Source: an uncultured Bacteroidota bacterium (lineage in GTDB: Bacteria; Bacteroidota; Bacteroidia; Chitinophagales; Chitinophagaceae). Taken from it: 43,413 nt of DNA. Position numbers and translations under genes: made by a program. The notes under the pieces were generated by a model. The model was given only the letters and a program-made list of their open reading frames with translations, did not search any database and was not told the origin of the DNA. This document shows positions 36,133 through 43,413 of the stretch, one piece after another; the first letter of the stretch is position 1; each line of letters opens with the position of its first letter. The stretch is taken from the NCBI GenBank assembly GCA_903875055.1, contig CAIQUX010000029.1:1-43413 (forward strand), read 5' to 3'.

Positions 36133-36209
36133 AATCCGAGCTTTGTGTCTTCACAAACCTTCTTCAATAAATAATATGTATGGTTTGTGGAGACACAAAC
36201 CATGGGAAT
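36133..36209. repeat. 77-bp palindromic repeat, copy 1
   Basis: Identical to 37960-38036 except for two bases. The left arm GCTTTGTGTCTTCACAAACC and the right arm GGTTTGTGGAGACACAAACC pair over about 18 of 20 positions around an AT-rich loop. It looks like a small non-coding palindromic or MITE-like element. Confidence 0.8.
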
Positions 36210-36266
36210 GAAATAATAAAACTTCGAAGCAAAGGACCTTGCAATGATCAACATCCGTCGCTACCC

Positions 36267-36849
36267 TCACAAACTCCGATCGATCTCAATATCATACTGA
36301 TCTAATAGTCCTGAGATCGCTGATAATGAAAACTTCGCTTTCTTAATCCTGTTCAATGCAGGATGTATGGAATAATGAAACGATGTTCGCAGATCGGCTT
36401 TTTCAAGGATGGTCTTTTCAAAATGAGCATGCAAGAAATCACACTCATCAAAAAACACCCCCACTCAAATCACATTCTGTAAAATCGGCTTCATGAAACT
36501 GCGAATTCGACCATCGCGACTTCTTAAGGACAGTCTGATAAAAAGAGGAATGATTCAGATTACAATGATCTAATGTAAAGGCAAGCCCAAACTGACTGCA
36601 ACGATCAAACTGAAGGCCTAGCATCTTACATTCCTTGAATATGATATCCCTGAAAGCAGTACGATTCAATTTGGCCAGACTCAGATTACACGCTGTAAAC
36701 TCGCAATCTGCAAACTTCCTGTCTGACAAGTCGATAGATGAAAAGTCGCACTGAATAAAACGGCAATTCTCATAATCACCTGTTGGCAATACCTCTTGTG
36801 TAAAGTCGATCGTATCAAAGGTGTGGTCTTCGTGGTAGTTCTCCTGCAT
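36267..36849 (-). pseudogene. Pentapeptide-repeat protein gene split by a one-base frameshift
   Basis: Two frames together encode one pentapeptide-repeat protein of about 193 residues. The first (36849 to 36448, 133 residues) has the repeats ENCRFIQCDFSSIDLSD, FTACNLSLAKLNRTAF and FHEADFTECDLSGGVF, then a stop. The second (to 36267) continues as DECDFLHAHFEKTILEKADL and ends DQYDIEIDRSL. At 36450-36455 there are six A's (T6 in the coding strand). With five, the frames join as SGGVFDECDFLHAHF, which is exactly the expected repeat pattern. This is either a real frameshift, a slippage site or a sequencing error. Such quadrilateral beta-helix proteins can mimic DNA and act on gyrase, but this one's role is unknown. 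It lies 30 bp downstream of the TPR gene on the same strand. Confidence 0.85.
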
Positions 36850-36879
36850 CTGACGTCGTATTATCCTTGGGTGAAGGTA

Positions 36880-37854
36880 TTATTTATTGACAATCTTACC
36901 TGTCTTGAAAAACGTCATCCATTTCTCTTTCTGTGCGGCAGATATACTTGCTTTCTTAACAGCCCTGAAATTGGTATACAAGGCTTGCTTCCCTTGTATG
37001 ATATACCACAATTGCGATTCGGGTGTCTTATCATCATTAAAACCCGGGGCCTCTATCGTGAAAAGTATCCAGGGATACTCCGCTTTCTCATCCTTTTCAA
37101 GAAAAGTCAACTTAGCTTTCGGTGCATTCTTTTTAGCCTGATCAAACATCAGTTCCATGGCCTTATCCATCGGTATTTTAGCTGTCATTCCTTTGTATGC
37201 CGTCATATTTCCTAATTCAGTCCACTTTTCGATGGTTTCATTACTATGTATCAGATCTAGTACATGTTGCTCATTATTCTCCTGATTATCACCCACCTTC
37301 CAGTTTTCACTTTCAGGCCAGTCAAGCATCAATGATTCACCGGCTTGTTGTTCATTACCACAAAATTGAGCCAAATACTTCGCTGCTTTGGCATCACCGT
37401 ATTCCTTGGCCAGATTAAAATCTTCACAGGCTCCTTTCTTATTACCCGTTTGGGCTCTTAACTGTCCCCTCAGCGATAAGGCATTGGGAGTTTTAGCGTC
37501 TAATTGTATGGTCTTATCCAAATCGCTTAAGGCTTCCTTATAATGTTCTTCGCTGACCGCAATTGTAGCCCGACTATAATAGGCCTTCACAAAAGAAGGA
37601 TCTATCTCTATGGTCTTATCAAAATCCTTTCTGGCTGCTTTCATGTCAATCAACGCCTGTTCACATACACCCCGGTTATAGTAGCCGTCTCTTAATTTCT
37701 TATCGGCTTTGATGGCATTAGTATACTCCTTAATGGCCCCTTCATAATCTTTGGCATTATGCTTTTCAATACCTTTTTGCAGAGACTCCGCCGCAGATTG
37801 CCCGTAAGTATTGACTGTAACAAACAGACAAATCAAAATACATAGTTGCTTCAT
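36880..37854 (-). CDS. Secreted TPR-repeat protein
   Basis: This 324-residue protein has a signal peptide (MKQLCILICLFVTVNTYGQS). About four TPR units follow (residues about 20-165), with consensus pieces such as KDYEGAIKEYTNAIKAD, YYNRGVCEQALID, ALSDLDKTIQLD and NKKGACEDFNLAKEYG. The C-terminal half (about 175-324) is a separate mixed fold (MTAYKGMTAKIPMDKAMELM, PESQLWYIIQGKQALYTNFR) that I do not recognise. It probably acts in the periplasm as a protein-interaction factor. The pentapeptide-repeat gene follows 30 bp later. Both genes lie between two copies of the 77-bp palindromic repeat. Confidence 0.85.
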   Translation of the reverse strand: MKQLCILICLFVTVNTYGQSAAESLQKGIEKHNAKDYEGAIKEYTNAIKADKKLRDGYYNRGVCEQALIDMKAARKDFDKTIEIDPSFVKAYYSRATIAVSEEHYKEALSDLDKTIQLDAKTPNALSLRGQLRAQTGNKKGACEDFNLAKEYGDAKAAKYLAQFCGNEQQAGESLMLDWPESENWKVGDNQENNEQHVLDLIHSNETIEKWTELGNMTAYKGMTAKIPMDKAMELMFDQAKKNAPKAKLTFLEKDEKAEYPWILFTIEAPGFNDDKTPESQLWYIIQGKQALYTNFRAVKKASISAAQKEKWMTFFKTGKIVNK

Positions 37855-37959
37855 ATAGATGTGCTTTATTGAATGATGATAACCAAGATACTGATCAGCT
37901 TATTGAATGAATCATAGCAGGCTTCAAAGATAATTAAATCTTATCCCTTGATAAGAACG

Positions 37960-38036
37960 AATCCAAGCTTTGTGTCCTCACAAACCTTCTTCAATAAATA
38001 ATATGTATGGTTTGTGGAGACACAAACCATGGGAAT
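37960..38036. repeat. 77-bp palindromic repeat, copy 2
   Basis: Same sequence and orientation as 36133-36209, with two base differences (A for G near the left end, C for T in the left arm). With copy 1 it brackets the TPR and pentapeptide genes as a direct repeat about 1.8 kb apart. Confidence 0.8.
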
Positions 38037-38136
38037 AAGCGAACGCGGGTATTATGGGTAGCTCTAATAATTTTTTAAGAAAGTAGCTGTCTCAATGCCC
38101 CGTTCTGGAAAGTGTCTTTTGCGTCACCATTACAGA

Positions 38137-38739
38137 TCAGTATTCGCTAAATATCCTATAGAGTACGCACAGACAAGCAACTGATGTGACAAGTATACCC
38201 AGTTTATTATGATAGGCCTTATTTCCTTGTTTTATCTTGTTATTAAAAATATCGATTATGATATAGCTAACATTGAACAGATGCAATAGAAGGCAGGAGT
38301 AAAGCACACCATTTACATGTTTACATGACCATAGAATGACCGGAACCAACAGAATACAGACAGTGGTAAAGATACCATGCTTATTTTCAGCTGGTTTAAG
38401 CAGCAGGGCATGTTGCTTAAAATTTTGATAGAGATAAAAAAAGTGTATCAGATGATTCACGGCAAACAAGGTGATTAAGATCTGAAACATATCCAGGTAC
38501 ATTTTCCCGGCATAGATTTCCTTCAACCCGAACCATGCGATCATGAACAATATCATTACATTCAATACCGCGGATACTCTACCTGAAATACGGGCACATT
38601 TATCAAAAACATAGCTAGGTTCTATGAAAAACAGATTACTCTCTTCTAATGTGGCTGTCCAAGCCGACCAATAGTAAATGCCTGCTTCCATGCCAAGGTT
38701 CACGGCTATAAAAATGGGCAGTTTACTTGCTGTCAACAT
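38137..38739 (-). CDS. Membrane protein of unknown function, about five helices
   Basis: This 200-residue protein has hydrophobic segments at about 5-25 (weak), 58-75, 84-104, 124-142, 146-164 and 180-197. Histidines and tyrosines cluster in the middle (FAVNHLIHFFYLYQNFKQH). I do not recognise a family or motif. It stands alone between repeat-rich intergenic regions, and no exact TAnnTTTG was noted upstream. The consistent membrane pattern over the full length supports a real gene. Confidence 0.7.
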   Translation of the reverse strand: MLTASKLPIFIAVNLGMEAGIYYWSAWTATLEESNLFFIEPSYVFDKCARISGRVSAVLNVMILFMIAWFGLKEIYAGKMYLDMFQILITLFAVNHLIHFFYLYQNFKQHALLLKPAENKHGIFTTVCILLVPVILWSCKHVNGVLYSCLLLHLFNVSYIIIDIFNNKIKQGNKAYHNKLGILVTSVACLCVLYRIFSEY

Positions 38740-38854
38740 AGAGGCTTGGTTTTGTAGAAAGTATAAACGACAATTAAACTACTTTATTGCCTGCCTTGTG
38801 CAATTATACCTAGCTTCCAGCGAGTCGCTGTTATAGTTGTACCATCATTAACCT

Positions 38855-38888
38855 AATCCTATAAGGTTTCAAAAAACCTTATAGGATT
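38855..38888. repeat. Perfect 15-bp hairpin AATCCTATAAGGTTT / AAACCTTATAGGATT
   Basis: The arms are separated by CAAA. CCTATAAGGTTT-type hairpins are familiar to me as dispersed intergenic repeats in Bacteroidota genomes (recollection, not checked). No T-tract of terminator length follows on the plus strand beyond TTTT. Confidence 0.7.
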
Positions 38889-39007
38889 TTATATCAGCGT
38901 CCTTCGCTTCGAAGTTTCATATGATTCGCTTGCAGCGATAAACGATCATCGTTTATCGAAAACAATGTATTGAATTAAATTCAATTGATAACTAAAAGCA
39001 TTCACTA

Positions 39008-39046
39008 GCGAGATTGAGGTCTTGCCTTTTTGTGCTGGCATCTCGT
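39008..39046. repeat. GCGAGATTGAG...GGCATCTCGT element, copy C
   Basis: Reads GCGAGATTGAGGTCTTGCC, a variable middle, then TGTGCTGGCATCTCGT, like copy A at 36031. It is preceded by CATTCACT, as in copy B. Confidence 0.65.
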
Positions 39047-39152
39047 ATTTTTAAAATATCATTCCTTTCATAAAAATTAATGGATAGAAATTGCAATACA
39101 GCACGAGAAGCTGTCGCGTACTTCCAAAGCCTCATTCTCGAGTGAGTGGATA

Positions 39153-39383
39153 TTACATCCCATCCTCCTTCTTATTCCCAAAGAAAGTATTGCTGCTTGT
39201 TTGAATGGTATTGCTGTAAAGTTTCTTCAGCACTCGTTCTGCTGAATCCTTATGAGCCAAGTAAGGCATTCGATCACCAACCTTAAGATGTTCTTCACAA
39301 TTCTCAATCAACAATTTCAACGCTGATTTAAGCATGATAATTTCGGTGTCATTGAGTTTGATAGTATGGGAATATGTTGTCAT
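39153..39383 (-). CDS. Small hypothetical protein downstream of hsdR
   Basis: I use the ATG at 39383 (76 residues, MTTYSHTIKLNDTEIIMLKS); the longer frame starts with GTG. The protein is mostly helical (MLKSALKLLIENCEEHLKVG, KDSAERVLKKLYSN) with a polar tail, no signal peptide and no cysteines suited to metal binding. No known family is recognised. It is the last gene of the run hsdR, 79-residue gene, this gene, all on the minus strand with short gaps, so co-expression with the restriction system is plausible. Confidence 0.65.
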   Translation of the reverse strand: MTTYSHTIKLNDTEIIMLKSALKLLIENCEEHLKVGDRMPYLAHKDSAERVLKKLYSNTIQTSSNTFFGNKKEDGM

Positions 39384-39458
39384 AGAAATAGTATTATTTT
39401 GATTTGATTCATTAATAGACTGAAAACACCGAATTTCAATCACGAAAGAATTGATTAA

Positions 39459-39698
39459 TTACCAGTCTGAACTATAAATCTTTACGATGTTTTCCAAATT
39501 TTCAATTTTTACACCCAGTCGAATCTGTTCGTTGGTTCTGCGTTTCCCTTTTAAAGCACCACTAGGATCTTTAAAAAGTCGGTATTCACCACGAGAATCG
39601 GTGTAAATGACATCATCCACCGGTATTAAAGTCTTCAAAAATCCTTTAGGGCTGCTAATTCTCAGGTTCCCCGTTAATCTTGGTTTAGAATATTCCAT
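39459..39698 (-). CDS. Small hypothetical protein directly downstream of hsdR
   Basis: This 79-residue protein starts MEYSKPRLTGNLRISSPKGF, has a basic middle (GALKGKRRTNEQIRLG) and ends in a helical ENLENIVKIYSSDW. It has no signal peptide, membrane helix or motif that I recognise. It begins 67 bp after the hsdR stop on the same strand. The net basic centre would fit nucleic-acid or protein binding, which is only a guess. The position suggests an accessory gene of the type I restriction locus. Confidence 0.65.
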   Translation of the reverse strand: MEYSKPRLTGNLRISSPKGFLKTLIPVDDVIYTDSRGEYRLFKDPSGALKGKRRTNEQIRLGVKIENLENIVKIYSSDW

Positions 39699-39765
39699 TG
39701 CTCTACTTTATTATGTGTTTAAGAAATAATTAATCTGATTTCATATTCAACGTAAAAAAATCCAG

Positions 39766-42700
39766 TTACATATTATTCTTCTTAAAATTCTCTGCTTGCT
39801 CAAATATCTCGACATAAACCTCATCTCTTTCAACAGGAGGATAACCGAATTCGTCCAGCAGAAGTATCAGGCCTACTTTTAAGGCCGACTTAATATCATC
39901 ACGCTTATTCCAATCTGGATATCTCGCTTGTCCTTCAACAAGTTCTTTCACGGCTTTTGCCAATTCAATCAGCTGATCTTCAGGATACTTGAAATCATAC
40001 TTGACACATAATGATTTCAGGATATCATAAAAGGCTTTTTCTTCAAAGTCAATTCCTAAGGCGTCACCGGCTGAAAACTCACGGTGGACTTCCCAAATCA
40101 AATCGGTTAACGCATTTGCCATCTCCTCATAGACTTCACTTCTGAGAATATCATTGGCATCTCTGTTATTGTAACGCTCTACTAAAGCCTGCATCTTTTT
40201 TGAAAAGTCAATGCCCTTTACCCTGTTAACCTTTCTGATTTCTCCTATCACCTTTGCAAGCAGTTGTTGAAGCAATTTTATTTTGGTATTCGGCAATTTG
40301 ATTTTATCAATCTTCGCCAGATAATCCTCATCGAACAGGTCTTGTTCCGTTTCGTTTTCATCACCGAGTTTAAAAATCTCTTCCACGCCTTCACTTTGCA
40401 ACGCTTCCTTTATCATTTCCCTGACTTTGGCGTTCATCTGTGCCGTGTCGGGTGCATTTCCTTTCGTTAATTTGAAGATGATGGAACGAATCGCCAAATA
40501 GAAGTGCGTATAATCTCTTTCTGATTGAGTCAGTTGTTCGCTTCCTGCACAAATATCATAAGCTGCCTTTAATCGCTTTACCAAACCCATAAATCGGGTT
40601 TCAAATTCCTTGCTTTGCTGCACAAACTCAGCGGCCAAATTCAATGTATTCAATTGCTGAATGGTTGTGCCTTGAAAATATTTTGAACTATCAAATGTGT
40701 GAAACAGTTTGGCCAACAAGTCTACATGGTTTCGTACGATGATGATGGATTCTGCAATATCTTCAAAATTGTCTTTGTCACCTTCGCTATATTGCTTCAA
40801 GGCCAGATTCATTTGATTTTTGATACCTATATAATCGATTACCAATCCTTTGTTCTTGCCTTCAAACTTGCGGTTTACGCGTGAAATGGTTTGTATTAAA
40901 TTGTGGCGCTGAATTGGTTTGTCAATGTAAATACTGTCTAAGGCAGGAATATCAAAACCAGTGAGCCACATATCCACCACTATGGCAATCTTGAAATTCG
41001 ATTTTTCGTTTTTGAATTGCCGGTCAAGTTCCTTACGTTGATCTTTAGTTCCCAACAAATCATACATGTCCTTTGGGTCATCTTGTCCTCTGGTTGCGAT
41101 CAATTTGATTCGTTCAATCGGTTTTAGTTCTCGCTTATGTTTATCGGTGAGTTCTACACCTTCTTCCGCTGCCCGTATTACATTCCATGCCGGTTTTAAT
41201 GCAAGGATGTATTTATACAACTCATAGGCTATTTCTCTTGTGCTGCACACAAACATGGCTTTACCTATCACCGTAGAACCTTCCGAAACACGTTTCTCAT
41301 AATGATTCACGAAATCATTTGCGACTTCCTTTAAACGATCAGGATCTCCGATAATGGCATACATCTGTGCCATTTCCTTTTTACTTTGTTCTATCTGATT
41401 TTCATTACTTCCTATTTCCGCACATCGTGCATAGTATTCTTCAATCTCCTTCAGTTTTGCATTATTCAGCAATACTTTGGCGGCCCTGCCTTCATATACG
41501 ATACGCACTGTTATTTCATCTTTCACCGATTCCGTCATTGTATAGGCATCAACCACTTTCCCAAACACATCCAGTGTTGCATCAATGGGAGTTCCGGTGA
41601 AACCGACAAAGGTGGCATTGGGTAATGAATCATGCAGGTATTTGGCGAAACCAAAGGTCTTTGTAACTCCTTTTTCCGTAACCTTTACTTTTTGATCAAG
41701 GTTTACCTGACTTCTATGTGCTTCATCTGAAATACAAATGACATTGGTTCTATCTGTCAGCAGTTCAGTATCTTCTGTAAACTTATGTATGGTGGTTAAG
41801 AATACACCTCCGCTTTGTCTGCCTTGAATTAATTCTCTCAAATTGGCTCTGCTTTCTACGCTTACCACGGTGTTGTCTCCTATAAAGCTTTTAGCATTGA
41901 CAAATTGCTCCGAAAGTTGGACATCCAAATCGGTGCGGTCTGTGATTAATACTATCGTAGGACTTCCAAAGTATTCACTCTTCATTAAAAGCCTGGTCAG
42001 GTAAAGCATGGTGTAGCTCTTTCCACAACCTGTCGCACCAAAATAAGTTCCTCCCTTTCCATTTCCTTGTGGCTTTTGAGCAAGTATAATATTATCATAT
42101 AAGGCTCTGGCTGCATAGTATTGCGGATAGCGACAAACTATCTTCTCATCCTTTTTTGAACTGTCAGGAATGTAAATGAAGTTTCGAATTATATCCCGCA
42201 ATCGGTTTTTGTGAAACATGCCCTGTATGAGTGTATACATACTATCAATGCCATCTACTTCTTTTGCTAAACCTGCTACCCTACGCCAGGCATAATAAAA
42301 CTCATAAGGAGCAAAGAAGGAACCTGCTTTATTGTTTACCCCATCGCTGATAACACAGAAGGCGTTGTATTTAAAGAGTTCCGGAATGTCTCGTCGATAC
42401 CGTATCGTTAATTGTTTGAAGGCATCATAAATGGTGGCTTCCTCACGAATGGCAGATTTGAATTCAAATACCACTAATGGCAAACCGTTGATATAGACAA
42501 TACCATCAGGAATACGTTTTTCAGAACCAACAATTTCTAATTGGTTGACAAACTTGTAAATATTATTGTCGGCTTGATAGGCTTCTTCAGGTTCAGCAAA
42601 AATGGAAAGTAATTGATCTGCTTCGGGTTGGCGGTGTTTGTTTAACCCGGCATAATTAATAAGTTGTATATAAATGTCTTTTTGATTGCGGTCTTCTCGT

Positions 42701-42978
42701 TTGAGAATAAAACCATCTGAAAGCATTTTTACAAATGTTTTATTGCTCTCATATAGGTCAGAAGCAGAAAGTGATTTAAGTTGAAGAATAATTGATTTGA
42801 TTTCGTTTACGGTGATTCCCTGACCAGCGTATTGCATCAACAGAAAGTTTTGCAAATCTTCTTCTATCAATACTTCGTCAGGCTTACGAATAATCGTAAT
42901 ACCCAAATGATGGGGAAAGCCTTCCTGCCCCAGCAACTCGGTAAACGCCCTCTCTAATTTTTCTTCAGTGAATTTCAT
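39766..42978 (-). CDS. hsdR: Type I restriction enzyme, HsdR subunit
   Basis: This is the ATP-dependent translocase and nuclease subunit; with HsdM and HsdS it cuts DNA lacking the host methylation pattern. The 1070-residue length is normal. The N-terminal nuclease domain has PD-(D/E)xK residues: D158 in RIPDGIVYINGLPLVV, then E172 and K174 in FEFKSA. The SF2 motor has Walker A at 314-321 (GATGCGKS), DEAH at 418-421 and motif III FVGFTGTPID. Motif VI is in HNLIQTISRVNRKFEGKNKG. The C-terminal helical part (about 770-1070) binds HsdM. The start codon overlaps the stop of the transposase gene (ATGA). hsdM and hsdS are not in the window, and upstream of the transposase is where they would be expected. 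Confidence 0.97.
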   Translation of the reverse strand: MKFTEEKLERAFTELLGQEGFPHHLGITIIRKPDEVLIEEDLQNFLLMQYAGQGITVNEIKSIILQLKSLSASDLYESNKTFVKMLSDGFILKREDRNQKDIYIQLINYAGLNKHRQPEADQLLSIFAEPEEAYQADNNIYKFVNQLEIVGSEKRIPDGIVYINGLPLVVFEFKSAIREEATIYDAFKQLTIRYRRDIPELFKYNAFCVISDGVNNKAGSFFAPYEFYYAWRRVAGLAKEVDGIDSMYTLIQGMFHKNRLRDIIRNFIYIPDSSKKDEKIVCRYPQYYAARALYDNIILAQKPQGNGKGGTYFGATGCGKSYTMLYLTRLLMKSEYFGSPTIVLITDRTDLDVQLSEQFVNAKSFIGDNTVVSVESRANLRELIQGRQSGGVFLTTIHKFTEDTELLTDRTNVICISDEAHRSQVNLDQKVKVTEKGVTKTFGFAKYLHDSLPNATFVGFTGTPIDATLDVFGKVVDAYTMTESVKDEITVRIVYEGRAAKVLLNNAKLKEIEEYYARCAEIGSNENQIEQSKKEMAQMYAIIGDPDRLKEVANDFVNHYEKRVSEGSTVIGKAMFVCSTREIAYELYKYILALKPAWNVIRAAEEGVELTDKHKRELKPIERIKLIATRGQDDPKDMYDLLGTKDQRKELDRQFKNEKSNFKIAIVVDMWLTGFDIPALDSIYIDKPIQRHNLIQTISRVNRKFEGKNKGLVIDYIGIKNQMNLALKQYSEGDKDNFEDIAESIIIVRNHVDLLAKLFHTFDSSKYFQGTTIQQLNTLNLAAEFVQQSKEFETRFMGLVKRLKAAYDICAGSEQLTQSERDYTHFYLAIRSIIFKLTKGNAPDTAQMNAKVREMIKEALQSEGVEEIFKLGDENETEQDLFDEDYLAKIDKIKLPNTKIKLLQQLLAKVIGEIRKVNRVKGIDFSKKMQALVERYNNRDANDILRSEVYEEMANALTDLIWEVHREFSAGDALGIDFEEKAFYDILKSLCVKYDFKYPEDQLIELAKAVKELVEGQARYPDWNKRDDIKSALKVGLILLLDEFGYPPVERDEVYVEIFEQAENFKKNNM

Positions 42979-43413
42979 TGCATATAAAATTTATCTTCTG
43001 CCCATTTTGCCGGATTATTTAGTATATAATTTGAAATCTGAAGGTATGATTCCTCATCGCGTATGATATGTTCATAATAATTGCGTTGCCACAATGTACC
43101 ATCAAACCGCGGCCATCCCAATGTTTTTACCCCACGGATATATTCAACCGTGGTTATTGATTTAAATGCGTCCATCATATCACCAATGGTTTTGGTAGGG
43201 GCGACCCTTGTGGTCGCCCTATTGTTATTGTCAACACCATCATTGTTTTCACCACCATCATTGTTGGGGGCAACCACAAGGGTCGCCCTATTGTTATTGT
43301 CAACACCATCATTGTTTTCACCACCATCTTTGTTGGGGGCAACCACAAGGGTCGCCCTATTGCTATTGTCACCACCATCATTATTTTCACCAACAACATT
43401 GTTAGGGGCAATC
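42975..43413 (-). CDS. REP-associated (Y1/RAYT-type) transposase, C-terminal part, 5' end outside window
   Basis: The frame is open from the stop at 42975 to the right edge, about 145 residues. The last 75 (TIGDMMDAFKSITTVEYIRG ... GTLWQRNYYEHIIRDEESYL ... YILNNPAKWAEDKFYMQ) match the C-terminal end of IS200-like REP-associated tyrosine transposases. The catalytic HUH and Tyr residues would lie upstream, beyond the edge. Before this part comes an unusual in-frame repeat, rich in Asn, Asp and Gly (NNDGGENNDGVDNNNRATLV), built from 69-bp DNA repeats that contain REP hairpins. The stop overlaps the hsdR start by four bases, so the gene sits inside the restriction operon. RAYTs are usually domesticated single-copy genes that mobilise REP sequences. 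Confidence 0.82.
   Translation of the reverse strand, partial: IAPNNVVGENNDGGDNSNRATLVVAPNKDGGENNDGVDNNNRATLVVAPNNDGGENNDGVDNNNRATTRVAPTKTIGDMMDAFKSITTVEYIRGVKTLGWPRFDGTLWQRNYYEHIIRDEESYLQISNYILNNPAKWAEDKFYMQ
43198..43413. repeat. 69-bp tandem repeats with REP-type hairpins, at least three units
   Basis: GTCGCCCT recurs at 43213, 43282 and 43351, an exact 69-bp period. The third unit runs to the window edge. The first hairpin, GGGCGACC-CTTGT-GGTCGCCC (43199-43219), is perfect; the following ones read GGGCAACC-ACAAG-GGTCGCCC with one mismatch. This is the GGGCGACC/GGTCGCCC class of REP sequence. Since 69 is a multiple of three, each unit adds 23 codons, with the REP read as RATLVVAP. Confidence 0.8.

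Larger units (their letters stand above)
35784..36266. other. Repeat-containing intergenic region of 483 bp
   Basis: No gene is supported here. The region holds two copies of a GCGAGATTGAG-type element (36031-36069 and the partial copy 36105-36130) and one copy of a 77-bp palindromic repeat (36133-36209). The left part is plain AT-rich sequence. Confidence 0.6.
38740..39152. other. Intergenic region of 413 bp rich in inverted repeats
   Basis: No gene is seen. In order it holds a small palindrome (CAGCGAGTCGCTG near 38819), the 15-bp hairpin at 38855-38888, AAACGATCATCGTTT at 38941-38955 with extended imperfect arms, and element copy C at 39008-39046. Confidence 0.65.

Noticed and set aside
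43175-43411. Other frames over the 69-bp repeats (minus 78 residues, plus 65 residues)
   Set aside because: They are shadows kept open by the repeat length. The frame that joins the transposase C-terminus is the supported one.

Overview
The window comes from a member of the Bacteroidota, most likely an environmental Chitinophagia- or Saprospiria-like organism. Four things point there. Secreted proteins end in type IX secretion (T9SS) sorting domains of both type A and type B. SprB, LruC, choice-of-anchor V and GEVED-associated modules are typical of this phylum. Many genes are preceded by the Bacteroidota -7 element TAnnTTTG, and Shine-Dalgarno sequences are mostly absent. The species cannot be named from the sequence. 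The window cuts genes at both ends: a secreted protein on the left and a REP-associated transposase on the right.

Layout. 1-4567 is a signalling locus: a partial secreted protein, a receiver-only protein, a NarL/LuxR-type response regulator, a histidine kinase and a 7-TM protein, all on the minus strand, with a divergent LytTR response regulator. A shared AGGTATTTATAC-type motif lies in front of the three minus-strand units and in the divergent region. 4568-6735 holds a strongly degenerate 21-bp tandem repeat array (about 38 units), followed by an uncharacterised 231-residue gene. This is the least explained part of the window. 6862-10380 carries katG with a double-palindrome operator, yajQ and rpmE2. 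10461-17619 carries tcdA, a LruC lipoprotein and two tandem choice-of-anchor V surface proteins, one with SprB repeats and a T9SS tail.

17636-28579 is mostly housekeeping and envelope: a MurG-like glycosyltransferase with a GNAT enzyme, an orphan sensor kinase, an LD-carboxypeptidase, a small membrane protein with metG, a two-gene ABC-2 exporter, a Na/Pi cotransporter-family protein and a small secreted protein. 28978-33938 has two large T9SS cargo proteins: a type B adhesin-like repeat protein and a heparinase II/III-like polysaccharide lyase. 34039-35783 is an Old Yellow Enzyme / SOUL heme-protein pair.

36000-39150 is a repeat-rich accessory stretch with palindromic elements in several families, a frameshifted pentapeptide-repeat gene, a TPR protein and a membrane protein. 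39153-43413 is the distal end of a type I restriction-modification operon (hsdR plus two small genes), preceded by a Y1/RAYT-type transposase gene that contains in-frame REP hairpins. hsdM and hsdS would be expected beyond the right edge.

No tRNA, rRNA or CRISPR array was recognised. All calls come from reading the sequence; no database search was run.
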